From assembly GCF_000717025.1 (NCBI RefSeq), contig NZ_JNXG01000013.1:62001-126000 (forward strand): DNA of 64,000 bases, in the 5' to 3' direction. Source of the stretch: Streptomyces atroolivaceus. Its GTDB lineage: Bacteria; Actinomycetota; Actinomycetes; Streptomycetales; Streptomycetaceae. Numbering within the stretch: the stretch's first letter is position 1; each line of letters begins with the position of its first letter. Made by a program: the position numbers and the translations under genes. Positions 22,518 to 31,699 of the stretch are shown piece after piece. The notes under the pieces were generated by a model. It was not told where the DNA came from and did not search any database. It saw only the letters and a program-made list of their open reading frames with translations.

Positions 22518-22672
22518 CCTCCGGCAGTTCGCTACGGGCTATAGATCAGCGTCGTCGCTGCCGGAGGTCTCTTCCACCCGGGAGCGCGGGGTGCGCGCCG
22601 GGCCGACGCCCCGGGACCGGTCACAGTCCGTATTGACGGGAACGCCGCGATCGGGAGTACTCCCCTCCGCAT
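22518..22672 (-). promoter_or_regulatory. yybP-ykoY manganese riboswitch with RBS-sequestering platform, controlling terC
   Basis: Read on the minus strand, the leader has the hallmark GGAGGGGAGTA (22668-22658), an internal GTCAATACGGACTGTGACC, and a closing GGAAGAGACCTCCGG, as in the yybP-ykoY family. The closing stem P1 pairs CGGAGG (22669-22664) with CCTCCG (22567-22562). The P1 3' strand CCTCCGGCAG (22567-22558) is also perfectly complementary over 10 bp to CTGCCGGAGG (22527-22518), which contains the terC ribosome binding site. Thus ligand-bound P1 would free the site, and the unbound form would hide it. Family identification is from memory of conserved bases; the pairing is read directly. 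Confidence 0.85.
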
Positions 22673-22804
22673 CAAGAACAGTACATGAAGCACCAAGAAA
22701 CGGTAAAGTCCGGACCAAGGTGCAGCCAAAACGCCAGCTCAGGGATCACACGAGGCGTACCCGGCCAGCCTCACCGGTTGCGTACGGCCCGCCCCCACCG
22801 GTGT

Positions 22805-24739
22805 TCAGCGGTAACCCGCGCCCCGCGCCGCGGCGACCAGCGCGAGCACCTGGTCCAGGACGCGGCTGCCCTCCGGCACCCTCAGCGGCTCATAGGTCCA
22901 CGCGTGGCCCACCCACGGGTCGGCGAGGTGGTCGTCGGCCACGGGGGTGATCCGCAACTGGGACCGCCACAGGGGGTCGAGCACGGGGCCGTAGGCGCGG
23001 GCGTCCTCGCGGTCGGCCACCATCAGCAGGTGCACGCCGACCGAGGGCCCCTCGTCGGCCAGATAGCGCAGCTGGGTGACGGCCCTGTCGTCGAAGCCGT
23101 GCGGGAAGTCGTTGACGATCAGCAGCTGCTCCCCCGTGTCCAGGTCCGGGGGCAGCGCGTCCGCGGCACCCGCCCTGAGCGCCATCTGCACCAGGTCGAC
23201 GCGCCGGGTGAGGTGCGCGAGGACCGAGGAAACCCCCTCCGCCCCGGCCGCGGGCGGCCCGGCGAGGACACCGGCGCGGATCAGGGGGGACAGCTGGGCG
23301 GCGGCGGAACCGGCCGGATCGATGACGTGCACGGAGAACTCGTCCGACGGGTGGACCGCGAGCAGCCTCGCCGCCAGGGCCACCGCGGTCTCCATCGCCA
23401 GCCTCCGGAGCTGGTCCCCGGAAGTCGCCGCGGCCGCCTCGGAGCCCGTACGTCCGCTGTCGATCCAGATCCCTCGCTCCAGGGGCAGCCGCACCAGCAG
23501 CGGGATGCGCAGTCCGTTGCCCTCGGGCAGACGGAGGTCGCCGATGCGCATGGCCATCGGGATCTCCATCGGGACGCGGTAGCCGTGCCAGACGGGGTTG
23601 TCCCAGCCCGCGTACGCGGCGGGGAGGGCCGGCTCGACGACGGCCGACTCGGCGGCGAGCTGCGCGAGATCACGATCGAGGGCCTCGCGTGCCCGGCCGG
23701 TGAGTTCGTCGCGCTTGGCCCTGGCCTGCTCGCGGGCGCGGTCGCCCGCGCCACCGATGCGGCTGCGCGGGTCGGAAAGGGTCCGGTCGAGCTCCTGGTC
23801 CATCCGGGACTCGGCGAAGTCGACCGCACTGCGGTACGCGGCGACGGCGCGGGCGAGATCTTCGAACATCCCCCAGATCTGGTTGTAGAGGCGCTCGTCC
23901 ATGGACCATCCGCCGGCGTCACCGGCGACGGGCTGCGCGGGCTGCCCGGGCGCGGTGGGCGGAGCCGCCGGGGGCGGCGGGGGCGGAGCCGAGGTCTGGC
24001 GCCGAGGGTGCGCGTAGTTGATGGGACCGCCCGGAAGGTCCGTGTGCGAGGACGCGGGGTCCGCCAGCGGCTCGGGGGCCTGCGCCGGTGCAGCCGGCCG
24101 TCCGTCGTCCGGGGAGGCGGCAGGGCCCGCGGGGTGACGGACCCGCTCGCCGTCGGGCGAGCGGGGCGGCGGCGTCACGGAGCGGGCGAGCCCGGAGGCG
24201 ACGGCCTCCTGGATGGATGCGGCCAGCTCCGCCGCTCCCGCCACGCCCTGGTCGGCGAGCATCTCGGCGAGCCCGGCGGCATAGCCCTGGCCGACGGCGC
24301 GGACCTTCCAGCCGCCCTGGCGGCGGTAGAGCTCCACGGCCGACACCGCGGACTCGGTGTCCAGGCCGGTGAGGGTGAACGTGGCTATCTCGGCACCGTC
24401 GAGTCCGGTGACGGCGACGAAGGGCGCGGCGACCGCACCGAATCTGCCAGGCCGCCCGGCCCCCATGGGCAGCGCGAGGAGCACCGTGACGCGGTGCACC
24501 TCGTCGGGCAGGGCGTCCAGGTCCACGGCCAGCCGGTGGTCGGCCGCCGCCTGCCTGGACACCTCGAGTCCGGGCACCCGGTGCGACGCCGGATGGGCGA
24601 CCCACTCGGCGCCACGGACCGTACCCCGCTCGTCCCCGAGCGTGGCCCCGGCCACCACGGGTGAGCCCGCCGAAACCCTGATCTCCAGACGGGTCTGGGG
24701 CAAGGTGTGGTTCTGCCCCCGGACCAGCTCGGCCGTCAT
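22805..24739 (-). CDS. TerD-domain protein fused to a degenerate FtsK/HerA-like domain
   Basis: A 644-residue multidomain protein. Residues 1 to about 180 are a TerD domain (start MTAELVRGQNHTLPQTRLEI; FAAVTG/FTLTGL-type strands; VSAVELYRRQGGWKVRAVGQ). A Pro/Ala-rich linker (about 190-290) leads to a helical region with many Arg/Glu (about 300-370). The C-terminal part resembles an FtsK-type ATPase: GIWIDSGRTGSEAAAATSG (about residues 421-439) stands where Walker A should be but lacks the GK[ST], and QLLIVNDFP resembles a Walker B strand. It is therefore likely non-hydrolytic. It lies beside another TerD and terC. An in-frame extension to 24826 is not supported. Confidence 0.8.
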   Translation of the reverse strand: MTAELVRGQNHTLPQTRLEIRVSAGSPVVAGATLGDERGTVRGAEWVAHPASHRVPGLEVSRQAAADHRLAVDLDALPDEVHRVTVLLALPMGAGRPGRFGAVAAPFVAVTGLDGAEIATFTLTGLDTESAVSAVELYRRQGGWKVRAVGQGYAAGLAEMLADQGVAGAAELAASIQEAVASGLARSVTPPPRSPDGERVRHPAGPAASPDDGRPAAPAQAPEPLADPASSHTDLPGGPINYAHPRRQTSAPPPPPPAAPPTAPGQPAQPVAGDAGGWSMDERLYNQIWGMFEDLARAVAAYRSAVDFAESRMDQELDRTLSDPRSRIGGAGDRAREQARAKRDELTGRAREALDRDLAQLAAESAVVEPALPAAYAGWDNPVWHGYRVPMEIPMAMRIGDLRLPEGNGLRIPLLVRLPLERGIWIDSGRTGSEAAAATSGDQLRRLAMETAVALAARLLAVHPSDEFSVHVIDPAGSAAAQLSPLIRAGVLAGPPAAGAEGVSSVLAHLTRRVDLVQMALRAGAADALPPDLDTGEQLLIVNDFPHGFDDRAVTQLRYLADEGPSVGVHLLMVADREDARAYGPVLDPLWRSQLRITPVADDHLADPWVGHAWTYEPLRVPEGSRVLDQVLALVAAARGAGYR

Positions 24740-24863
24740 TGCCCAGTCCCCCTCGACGTTCGGAGTGGTGCCCTGCCATGGGCGCAGCTCCCGGCGGCGG
24801 GGCCTCCGGGAGCTGCTCGTACACAAATCTGGGGGCCAGGTGTCGCCCGTGCCCCGGCCGCGC

Positions 24864-25442
24864 CTACAGGTGCGGCAGGATCGACGGCATCAGGTCCTGG
24901 AAGGTCCGGCCGTTGGCCGGGTTGCCGAGGGCGGTCATCTGCCATCCGCTGCCCGCACGGTGCACCTTCGCCATGATCTGCGCCGTGTACTGGCCGCCGC
25001 CGTCCAGCGTGTAGCGGGCGAGCTCCTGGCCGTTGGTCTCGTCGACGATGCGGCAGAAGGCGTTCTGCACCTCCTGGAACGTCTGGCCGGTGAACGAGTT
25101 CACCGTGAAGACGATCTGGTCGATGTGGACCGGGATCCGCTGCAGATCGACGAGGATGGCCTCGTCGTCGCCGCCCGAGCCCGCGCCGCCGACCAGGTTG
25201 TCGCCGGTGTGCTTGACCGATCCATCGTCGCTGACCAGGTGGCGGAAGAACACGACGTCCACGGGCTGCTTGTCGGCGAAGAGCACCGCGGAGGCGTCCA
25301 GGTCGATCTCCCGGGTGCGCGAGCCGAACAGTCCGCGGCGCGGGGCCGCCTGCCAGCCGAGCCCCATCCGTACCGCGGTCAGGGTCCCCCCGTCGCTCTT
25401 CTGCAGGCTGATGGCCTGACCCTTGGTCATGTTGACCGTCAC
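24864..25442 (-). CDS. TerD-family protein
   Basis: A 192-residue stand-alone TerD protein starting VTVNMTKGQAISLQKSDGGT. Family features are LGWQAAP, DLDASAVLFADKQPVDVVFF with metal-binding acidic residues, the calcium-site-like SGGDDEAILVDLQRIP, and IVFTVNSFTGQTFQEVQNAF. TerD proteins bind calcium and belong to chemical-stress response systems. The GTG at 25442 is chosen because GAGAGGGG precedes it by about 7 nt; a frame to 25496 is less likely. It is transcribed ahead of the TerD-FtsK-like gene, 124 nt away, suggesting one unit. Confidence 0.92.
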   Translation of the reverse strand: MTVNMTKGQAISLQKSDGGTLTAVRMGLGWQAAPRRGLFGSRTREIDLDASAVLFADKQPVDVVFFRHLVSDDGSVKHTGDNLVGGAGSGGDDEAILVDLQRIPVHIDQIVFTVNSFTGQTFQEVQNAFCRIVDETNGQELARYTLDGGGQYTAQIMAKVHRAGSGWQMTALGNPANGRTFQDLMPSILPHL

Positions 25443-25573
25443 GCGCTGTCCCCTCTCCGCTTGCCCCGCAACCATCCGTGTGCGGTTTCCCCGCACCCTA
25501 CGCAGTCCCGGGATACGGGAAGGAGTGGTGGGCCATTTTTGTGTCGGTCCTGCAACATCGCGGGCCCCACGGG

Positions 25574-27709
25574 TCAGGCCAGCCCCGCCTCCCTCATCTG
25601 ACGCAGCTCCTTCTTCAGCTCGCCCACCTCGTCCCGGAGCCGGGCGGCCACCTCGAACTGCAGGTCGGCCGCCGCCGCCCGCATGCGGTCCGTCATCTCC
25701 TCGATGATCCCCGCGAGCTCCGCGGCGGGCCGGTCGGTGACCACCGCGCCGCCCTTCTTCGCCTTGCCACCGGCGGCCTTGCCCCCTGCGGCGGCCTTGC
25801 CTCCGAGCGAGGGGACAGGCGCCTTGGTCTCCTTGCCCTGCCGGTAGCCGGTGCCGAGCAGCTGCTCCGTGTCGACCTCCTCACGGGCGATGGACGCGAC
25901 GATGTCGTTGATCTTCTTGCGGAGCGGCTGTGGGTCGACCCCGCGCTCGGTGTTGTAGGCGATCTGCTTCTCGCGCCGGCGGTTGGTCTCGTCGATGGCC
26001 TGCGCCATCGCGGGGGTGATCTTGTCGGCGTACATGTGGACCTGCCCCGAGACGTTACGGGCGGCACGCCCGATGGTCTGGATCAGGGACGTACCGGACC
26101 GCAGGAAGCCCTGCTTGTCCGCGTCCAGGATGGCCACGAGTGACACCTCGGGCAGGTCGAGGCCCTCGCGCAGGAGGTTGATGCCGACCAGGACGTCGTA
26201 CTCGCCGGAGCGCAGCTCGCGCAGCAGCTCGATGCGGCGCAGGGTGTCGACGTCGCTGTGGAGGTAGCGGACCTGGATGCCCAGCTCGAGGAAGTAGTCC
26301 GTGAGGTCCTCGGACATCTTCTTGGTGAGGGTGGTGACCAGGACGCGCTCGTCCTTCTCGGTCCGCTTGCGGATCTCGTGGACCAGGTCGTCGATCTGGC
26401 CCTCGGTGGGCTTGACGACGACCTCCGGGTCGACGAGTCCGGTGGGCCGGATGATCTGCTCGACGAAACCGTCGCCCCGGGACATCTCGTACTTCCCGGG
26501 TGTGGCGGAGAGGTAGACCGTCTGATTGATGCGGCCCAGGAACTCCTCCCATTTCAGCGGGCGGTTGTCCAGGGCGGACGGCAGCCTGAAGCCGTGGTCG
26601 ACGAGGGTCCGCTTGCGGGAGGCGTCCCCCTCGTACATCGCGCCGATCTGCGGCACGGTGACGTGCGACTCGTCCAGGACGAGGAGGAAGTCCTCGGGGA
26701 AGTAGTCGAGGAGGGTGTGGGGTGCTGTTCCGGGGTCGCGGTCGTCGAAGTGCATCGAGTAGTTCTCGACGCCGGAGCAGGTGCCGATCTGACGGAGCAT
26801 CTCGATGTCGTACGTCGTGCGCATGCGCAGCCGCTGGGCCTCCAGCATCTTGCCCTGCTTCTCCAGCTCGGCGAGGCGCTGCTCCAGCTCCCTCTCGATG
26901 CGGCCGACCGCCCTCTCCATGCGCTCGGGGCCCGCGACGTAGTGGCTGGCGGGGAAGACGTGGAGCGACCGGTCCTCGCTGATGATCTCGCCGGTGAGCG
27001 GGTGGAGTGTGGAGAGGGCCTCGATCTCGTCACCGAACATCTCGATGCGGACGGCGAGCTCCTCGTAGACCGGGAAGATCTCGATGGTGTCGCCGCGCAC
27101 CCGGAAGGTGCCGCGGGTGAACGCCAGGTCGTTGCGGGTGTACTGCATCTCGACGAAGCGGCGCAGCAGCTGGTCGCGATCGATCTCGTCGCCGACCTTG
27201 AGCTGGACCATCCGGTCCACGTACTCCTGCGGGGTACCCAGGCCGTAGATGCAGGAGACGGACGCGACCACGACGACGTCGCGGCGGGTGAGCAGCGAAT
27301 TCGTGGCGGAGTGCCGCAGCCGCTCGACCTCCTCGTTGATCGAGGAGTCCTTCTCGATGTAGGTGTCCGACTGCGGGACGTACGCCTCGGGCTGGTAGTA
27401 GTCGTAGTACGAGACGAAGTACTCCACCGCGTTGTTCGGGAGGAGCTCACGGAACTCGTTGGCCAGCTGGGCGGCGAGCGTCTTGTTCGGCGCCATCACC
27501 AGGGTGGGGCGCTGCAGCTTCTCGATCATCCAGGCGGTCGTCGCCGACTTGCCCGTGCCGGTCGCGCCGAGCAGGACGACGTCTTTCTCACCTGCGCGGA
27601 CGCGGCGGTCCAGCTCGGCGATGGCCGCCGGCTGGTCACCGCTGGGCTGATAGGGACTGACGACCTCGAAAGGCGCCACCGAACGTTCGATCTTCGAGAC
27701 TGGCCGCAT
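25574..27709 (-). CDS. uvrB: Excinuclease ABC subunit B
   Basis: Damage-verifying helicase of nucleotide excision repair. The 711-residue protein has Walker [21 protein letters not shown] (about residues 46-65), the beta-hairpin [20 protein letters not shown], the DEAD-like box [12 protein letters not shown], helicase motifs through QTIGRAARN, and a C-terminal UVR motif ([20 protein letters not shown]) that binds UvrC. Just before that is a Gly/Ala/Lys-rich linker. The ATG at 27709 stands 6 nt after the -10 of a near-perfect PafBC-type promoter, so it is probably leaderless and damage-induced without LexA. Confidence 0.97.
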   Translation of the reverse strand: MRPVSKIERSVAPFEVVSPYQPSGDQPAAIAELDRRVRAGEKDVVLLGATGTGKSATTAWMIEKLQRPTLVMAPNKTLAAQLANEFRELLPNNAVEYFVSYYDYYQPEAYVPQSDTYIEKDSSINEEVERLRHSATNSLLTRRDVVVVASVSCIYGLGTPQEYVDRMVQLKVGDEIDRDQLLRRFVEMQYTRNDLAFTRGTFRVRGDTIEIFPVYEELAVRIEMFGDEIEALSTLHPLTGEIISEDRSLHVFPASHYVAGPERMERAVGRIERELEQRLAELEKQGKMLEAQRLRMRTTYDIEMLRQIGTCSGVENYSMHFDDRDPGTAPHTLLDYFPEDFLLVLDESHVTVPQIGAMYEGDASRKRTLVDHGFRLPSALDNRPLKWEEFLGRINQTVYLSATPGKYEMSRGDGFVEQIIRPTGLVDPEVVVKPTEGQIDDLVHEIRKRTEKDERVLVTTLTKKMSEDLTDYFLELGIQVRYLHSDVDTLRRIELLRELRSGEYDVLVGINLLREGLDLPEVSLVAILDADKQGFLRSGTSLIQTIGRAARNVSGQVHMYADKITPAMAQAIDETNRRREKQIAYNTERGVDPQPLRKKINDIVASIAREEVDTEQLLGTGYRQGKETKAPVPSLGGKAAAGGKAAGGKAKKGGAVVTDRPAAELAGIIEEMTDRMRAAAADLQFEVAARLRDEVGELKKELRQMREAGLA

Positions 27710-27715
27710 GCAACC

Positions 27716-27738
27716 ACCGTACGACCCCCCACTGACAA
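27716..27738 (-). promoter_or_regulatory. PafBC-type (RecA-independent) damage promoter of uvrB
   Basis: Minus strand: TTGTCAGTG (27738-27730), exactly 8 nt, TACGGT (27721-27716), then 6 nt to the uvrB ATG. This matches every position of the published RecA-NDp/PafBC consensus as I know it (TTGTCRGTG-N8-TANNNT). Confidence 0.88.
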
Positions 27739-27748
27739 CGGCGGGAGA

Positions 27749-28621
27749 TCAGCGGCTCCGCGACTGCCGGTACGCCTTGCGCGAGGTGGACTCGTGGGGC
27801 GGCACGGGGCGGCGCTGGACGGGTATCGAGGTCACCGGGCCACCGCGCGCCGGAGCGCGGCCGGGCACCCGCCCGGCCCCTTCGGGGGTACCGGTCACCA
27901 CGAGGGGGTCGATCATCACGACCACCGCGGCGAGCAGCAGGAAGACGCCCGGCCCGATCATCATCGGCAGGAGGAGCGAGGTGGGGGCCTCGCCCGGCCC
28001 CGACGGCGCCGCGTCCGGGTGCAGGTGGACCTGGAGCGCGGCCATTCCCGTGTAGTGCATCCCGCTCACCGCCACTCCCATGACCACGCTGGCGCCGAGG
28101 CTGGGGAGGAAGCCGTGGATCGAGACGGCCGCCCACAGCGAGGCGGTCGCGGCCACCACCGCGATGACGACCGAGAGCGAGACGGTGAGCGTGTCGTACT
28201 CGAACGCTCCCTCGAAGTTCATTCCGGCCATGCCGAGGTAGTGCATGGAGGCGACCCCGAGGCCGGTGATCGTCCCGCCGGTGACGAGTGCCATGCGGGT
28301 GGCGCCCCGGTAGCCGACGAGGAAGATGCCGATCCCCACCATGCCGACCCCCACGGCGAGGCTGGCGTAGGTGAGAGGCCTGTCGTAGCTCACCGGCGCC
28401 TCCCGGACGGTGAAGCCCAGCATCGCGATGAAGTGCATCGTCCATATGCCGGATCCGATGGAGGTCGCGCCGAGGGCCAGCCAGCCGGCTCTGGACGCAC
28501 CCCTGGTGCGCAGGGACCGCGTGGTGCACCGGAGACCGAGTGCGGCGCCGAGGCATGCCATGAGGAAGGCCGTGACCGGGGTCACGAGGCCGTAGGTGAA
28601 TCCGTCAACTGTGCCCTGCAT
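27749..28621 (-). CDS. MHYT-domain integral membrane sensor
   Basis: A 290-residue protein with seven predicted membrane helices and three MHYT-type motifs: TMHFIAM, SMHYLGM and GMHYTGM, spaced about 65 residues apart. In the family the Met and His residues are thought to bind copper and sense gases such as O2, CO or NO. The ATG at 28621 is used because it places MQGTVDGFTYGL before the first helix; an in-frame ATG at 28702 lacks support. No output domain (GGDEF, EAL, kinase) follows; the C-terminus is a short basic tail. It is divergent from the glycerophosphodiesterase gene. Confidence 0.88.
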   Translation of the reverse strand: MQGTVDGFTYGLVTPVTAFLMACLGAALGLRCTTRSLRTRGASRAGWLALGATSIGSGIWTMHFIAMLGFTVREAPVSYDRPLTYASLAVGVGMVGIGIFLVGYRGATRMALVTGGTITGLGVASMHYLGMAGMNFEGAFEYDTLTVSLSVVIAVVAATASLWAAVSIHGFLPSLGASVVMGVAVSGMHYTGMAALQVHLHPDAAPSGPGEAPTSLLLPMMIGPGVFLLLAAVVVMIDPLVVTGTPEGAGRVPGRAPARGGPVTSIPVQRRPVPPHESTSRKAYRQSRSR

Positions 28622-28834
28622 GCTGGTACGCCCTTCGCGGTGTGCCCGGGTTCGGGGTGACCCTAAAGGGCAAGGCCCGGCAAGCAAACATAAGAACGGC
28701 ATTTTATCCGCCTCCGGCCCTCCGCGGATTCGGTGCCTGACATTCCGTTCACAACATGGCCATCATCGCCCTCCCGCCCGTTCGGGAACGGATGCGAGTC
28801 TCTCCCTGTCCGCACCCCGACGCGAGGAGTACAC

Positions 28835-29707
28835 GTGTCCGTACGCACAGCAACCACCTCCGGCGCCGTAGCCGCCCTGCTCGGCGGCTGCGTCCTGCTG
28901 CCCGCCGCCCAGGCGCAGGCGTCCGGCGCCCAGGACAGCCCGGTCGTCTACGCCCACCGGGGCGCTTCCGCCTACGCCCCGGAGAACACCCTCGCGGCTG
29001 TGGACGCGGCCGACGATCTGGGCATCGCCTGGGTGGAGAACGACGTGCAGCGCACCAAGGACGGTGTGCTGGTCGTCGTGCACGACACCACGCTGAGCAG
29101 GACCACCGACGCCGAGGAGGTCTTCCCCGGCCGTGCGCCCTGGGCGGTCAAGGACTTCACCGCGGCGGAGATCGCGGAACTGGACGCGGGCAGCTGGTTC
29201 GGGGCCGGCTTCGCGGGGGCCCGGGTGCCGACGCTCTCGCAGTACCTGGACCGCGTCGAGCGCAACCGCCAGAAGCTGCTCCTGGAGATCAAGAGCCCTC
29301 AGACGTACCCGGGGATCGAGAGGGAGATCCTGCGCGTACTGCGTCAGGAGGGCTGGCTCGACCGCGGTCACGTCAAGCACAGGCTGGTCATCCAGAGCTT
29401 CGGTGCAGAGAGTGTGAAAAATGTTCACGTTCTGCGTCCGGACGTCGTCACGGGCTTCCTGGGCACCCCGGCGGTGGCCGATCTGCCCTCGTACGCGGCG
29501 TTCACCGACCAGATCAATCCGTCGCACACCACCCTCAGTGCCGGCTACGTCGCCGCGGTGCAGAAGCTGAAGGGCGCGCACGGCAAGCCGCTCCGGGTGA
29601 ACACCTGGACGGTGAACGACGCGGCGAAGGCGGCCCAGGTGGCCGGCTTCGGAGTGGACGGCATCATCACCGACAAGCCCGACACGGTCCGGGACGCCAC
29701 CCGCTGA
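28835..29707 (+). CDS. Secreted glycerophosphodiester phosphodiesterase
   Basis: A 290-residue enzyme that hydrolyses glycerophosphodiesters to glycerol-3-phosphate and an alcohol. An N-terminal signal peptide (hydrophobic AVAALLGGCVLLPAAQAQA) precedes the catalytic TIM barrel with VYAHRGASAYAPENTLAA (HR and ENT, about residues 40-57), VENDVQRTKDGVLVVVHDTT, LLEIKSPQ and the closing VNTWTVND. The GTG at 28835 has GAGGAG 6 nt upstream. It probably scavenges phosphate or glycerol from lipids outside the cell. No clear PHO box was found upstream. Confidence 0.93.
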   Translation: MSVRTATTSGAVAALLGGCVLLPAAQAQASGAQDSPVVYAHRGASAYAPENTLAAVDAADDLGIAWVENDVQRTKDGVLVVVHDTTLSRTTDAEEVFPGRAPWAVKDFTAAEIAELDAGSWFGAGFAGARVPTLSQYLDRVERNRQKLLLEIKSPQTYPGIEREILRVLRQEGWLDRGHVKHRLVIQSFGAESVKNVHVLRPDVVTGFLGTPAVADLPSYAAFTDQINPSHTTLSAGYVAAVQKLKGAHGKPLRVNTWTVNDAAKAAQVAGFGVDGIITDKPDTVRDATR

Positions 29708-29726
29708 GCATCCCGGCGGGCCGGCG

Positions 29727-29749
29727 TTGTCGGTGGGCGGTCGTACGGT
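29727..29749 (+). promoter_or_regulatory. PafBC-type (RecA-independent) damage promoter of ogt
   Basis: TTGTCGGTG (29727-29735), exactly 8 nt, TACGGT (29744-29749), then 7 nt to the GTG at 29757. It is nearly identical to the uvrB promoter over 23 bases, and its position fixes the start codon of ogt. Confidence 0.87.
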
Positions 29750-29756
29750 GGGCTGC

Positions 29757-30302
29757 GTGGAGAGCAACGAGCAGGTCGTGGAGTGGTCCGTCGTGCCGAG
29801 CGGTATCGGCCCCCTCCTGCTCGCCGCGACCCCTGCGGGTCTGGTGACCGTGGTGTTCCACGCGCGCCCCGCGGTCCGGGACGGAGCACTCGCACAGCTG
29901 CGGACACGGCTGGGCGCGGAGCCGGTGGAAGCACCGGACTCCGCGCTGCTGGCCGAGCCCGTGCGCCAGCTCGCGGCGTATTTCGCCGGGGAGCTGCGGG
30001 GGTTCTCACTCGCTCTGGACTGGTCCCTGAGCTCCGGCTTCCACCGCGAGGTGCTCCGCGAGCTCGCCGCCCACGTGCCCTTCGGGACGGTCGTGGGCTA
30101 CGGGGACCTGGCGCGCAGGGTCGGTCAGCCGGGCGCAGCCCAGGCGGTGGGGGCGGCCATGGGTTCCAACCCGCTGCCGGTGGTGGTCCCGTGCCACCGG
30201 GTGGTGGAGAGCGACGGAGGGCTCGGCGGGTTCGGCGGCGGGCTGGAGACGAAGCGGCGACTGCTGGCGCTCGAGGGGATACTCCCGCAGCCGCTGTTCT
30301 GA
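29757..30302 (+). CDS. ogt: Methylated-DNA--[protein]-cysteine S-methyltransferase
   Basis: Removes alkyl groups from O6-alkylguanine onto its own cysteine. The 181-residue protein has the active-site motif VVPCHRVVESDGGLGGFGGG (about residues 143-162), preceded by the helix-turn-helix region VPFGTVVGYGDLARRVGQPG. The start is set at GTG 29757, 7 nt after a TACGGT -10 element, which predicts a leaderless mRNA; GTG/TTG codons upstream lie inside the promoter. Regulation by DNA damage through PafBC is inferred from that promoter. Confidence 0.94.
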   Translation: MESNEQVVEWSVVPSGIGPLLLAATPAGLVTVVFHARPAVRDGALAQLRTRLGAEPVEAPDSALLAEPVRQLAAYFAGELRGFSLALDWSLSSGFHREVLRELAAHVPFGTVVGYGDLARRVGQPGAAQAVGAAMGSNPLPVVVPCHRVVESDGGLGGFGGGLETKRRLLALEGILPQPLF

Positions 30303-30417
30303 ACACCGGCCGTCCGACGCCGTGGGCGCGTCACCACCCGGAACCGCGCCCCGGCGCAGCACCGCCGTGTCCCGTCGCTCCATGTCGCCCGGCCGTACGA
30401 GCTGGCACACTGCGGCG

Positions 30418-31698
30418 GTGACGTCAGCGTTCCCCCCATCCCGGATCACATCCGCCGAACTCCCGGCCCTCCGGCGCCGGATATCCGCCGTACTCATCGG
30501 CAGCCAGGTACTCGGCGGCCTGGGCGTGGCCGTCGGTATCGCCCTCGCCCCGGTCCTGGCGGCCGAGGTGAGTGGTTCCGAAGCCCTCTCGGGGCTCGGT
30601 CCGACCTCCTCCGTGGCGGGCACCGCACTGCTGTCGCTGCCGCTGGCCGCCCTGATGACCTCGCGGGGCCGGCGTGCCGGCCTCGTACTGGCCTACCTGG
30701 TCGGGGCCATCGGGGCGTTCCTCGTGGTGACCGCTTCCGTCCTGGGCAGTTTCCCGCTGCTGCTGCTCGGTATGGCCGGATTCGGTGCGGGCTCGTCGGC
30801 CAATCTCCAGGCACGCTTCGCTGCGGCCGACCTCGCGGAGCCGGAGCGGCGCGCCCGGGCGATCTCCACCGTCATCTGGGCCACCACCTTCGGTTCGGTG
30901 CTCGGCCCCAACGTCGCCGCCCCCGCGAGCCGCGTGTTCCAGGGCACCTCAGTGCCGGAGACGGCGGGGCCCTTCGCATGGTCCTGTGTCATCTTCCTGC
31001 TCACCGGTGCCCTGGTCGCCGTGCTGCTCCGCCCCGATCCGCTGCTGACCGCCCGGGCGCTCGCCTCCGAGGACACGACAGCCGTCGCCGGCCGCTCGCT
31101 GCGGGCGGGGATCGCGGTGGTGCGTGCTGCCCCGATGGCACGGCTGGCACTCGTGACCGTCGCCGTGTCCCACACCGTGATGGTGTCCATCATGGTCATG
31201 ACCCCTGTCCATCTGGGGCACCACGGCGCGGACATCCAGCTGATCGGCCTGGTCATCAGCGGACACATCGCGGGCATGTACGCGTTCTCCCCCGTCATGG
31301 GCTGGCTCGCCGACCGGGTCGGCCGGCTCTCCGTCATCGGACTGGCCGCCGGACTGCTGTGCTGCGCGGCACTGTTGGCCGGGACGTCGGGCGAAGGACA
31401 CGTCCGGACGGCCGCAGGCCTGTTCGTCCTGGGTCTCGGCTGGTCGGCGGGCCTGGTCGCCGGCTCGGCGCTGCTCACCGACTCCGTACCGCAGGAAGCG
31501 CGGGCCGCCGTGCAGGGACTCTCCGACCTGACGATGAACACGGCGGCCGGCATCGGCGGCGCCGTCGCCGGAGTGATCGTCTCCCGGCTCGGCTACGGAT
31601 GGCTCAACGCGGTCGCCGCCTGCCTCCTCCTGCCGATGTCCGCGCTCGCCCTGCGCAGGGCCGTGGCCCGTACGGCCCCGGATTCCGCGAAGGCCTGA
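30418..31698 (+). CDS. MFS transporter
   Basis: A 426-residue major facilitator with 12 hydrophobic helices. Recognisable segments are SQVLGGLGVAVGIALAPVLA (helix 1), SRGRRAGLVLAYLVGA in the loop between helices 2 and 3, and MGWLADRVGRLSVIGLAAGL in the second half, a DRxGR-type loop. The GTG at 30418 is preceded by CACACT (30406-30411) 6 nt before it, a possible -10 giving a leaderless message; no Shine-Dalgarno is visible. Substrate unknown. A terminator hairpin follows, separating it from psuG. Confidence 0.9.
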   Translation: MTSAFPPSRITSAELPALRRRISAVLIGSQVLGGLGVAVGIALAPVLAAEVSGSEALSGLGPTSSVAGTALLSLPLAALMTSRGRRAGLVLAYLVGAIGAFLVVTASVLGSFPLLLLGMAGFGAGSSANLQARFAAADLAEPERRARAISTVIWATTFGSVLGPNVAAPASRVFQGTSVPETAGPFAWSCVIFLLTGALVAVLLRPDPLLTARALASEDTTAVAGRSLRAGIAVVRAAPMARLALVTVAVSHTVMVSIMVMTPVHLGHHGADIQLIGLVISGHIAGMYAFSPVMGWLADRVGRLSVIGLAAGLLCCAALLAGTSGEGHVRTAAGLFVLGLGWSAGLVAGSALLTDSVPQEARAAVQGLSDLTMNTAAGIGGAVAGVIVSRLGYGWLNAVAACLLLPMSALALRRAVARTAPDSAKA

Positions 31699-31699
31699 C

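Noticed and set aside
27680..27689. Perfect palindrome CGAACGTTCG near the uvrB start
   Set aside because: An SOS box needs four bases between half-sites; this has none and is inside the coding sequence.
28735..28760. PHO box before the glycerophosphodiesterase
   Set aside because: Only one GTTCAC-like unit is seen; a PHO box needs adjacent repeats.
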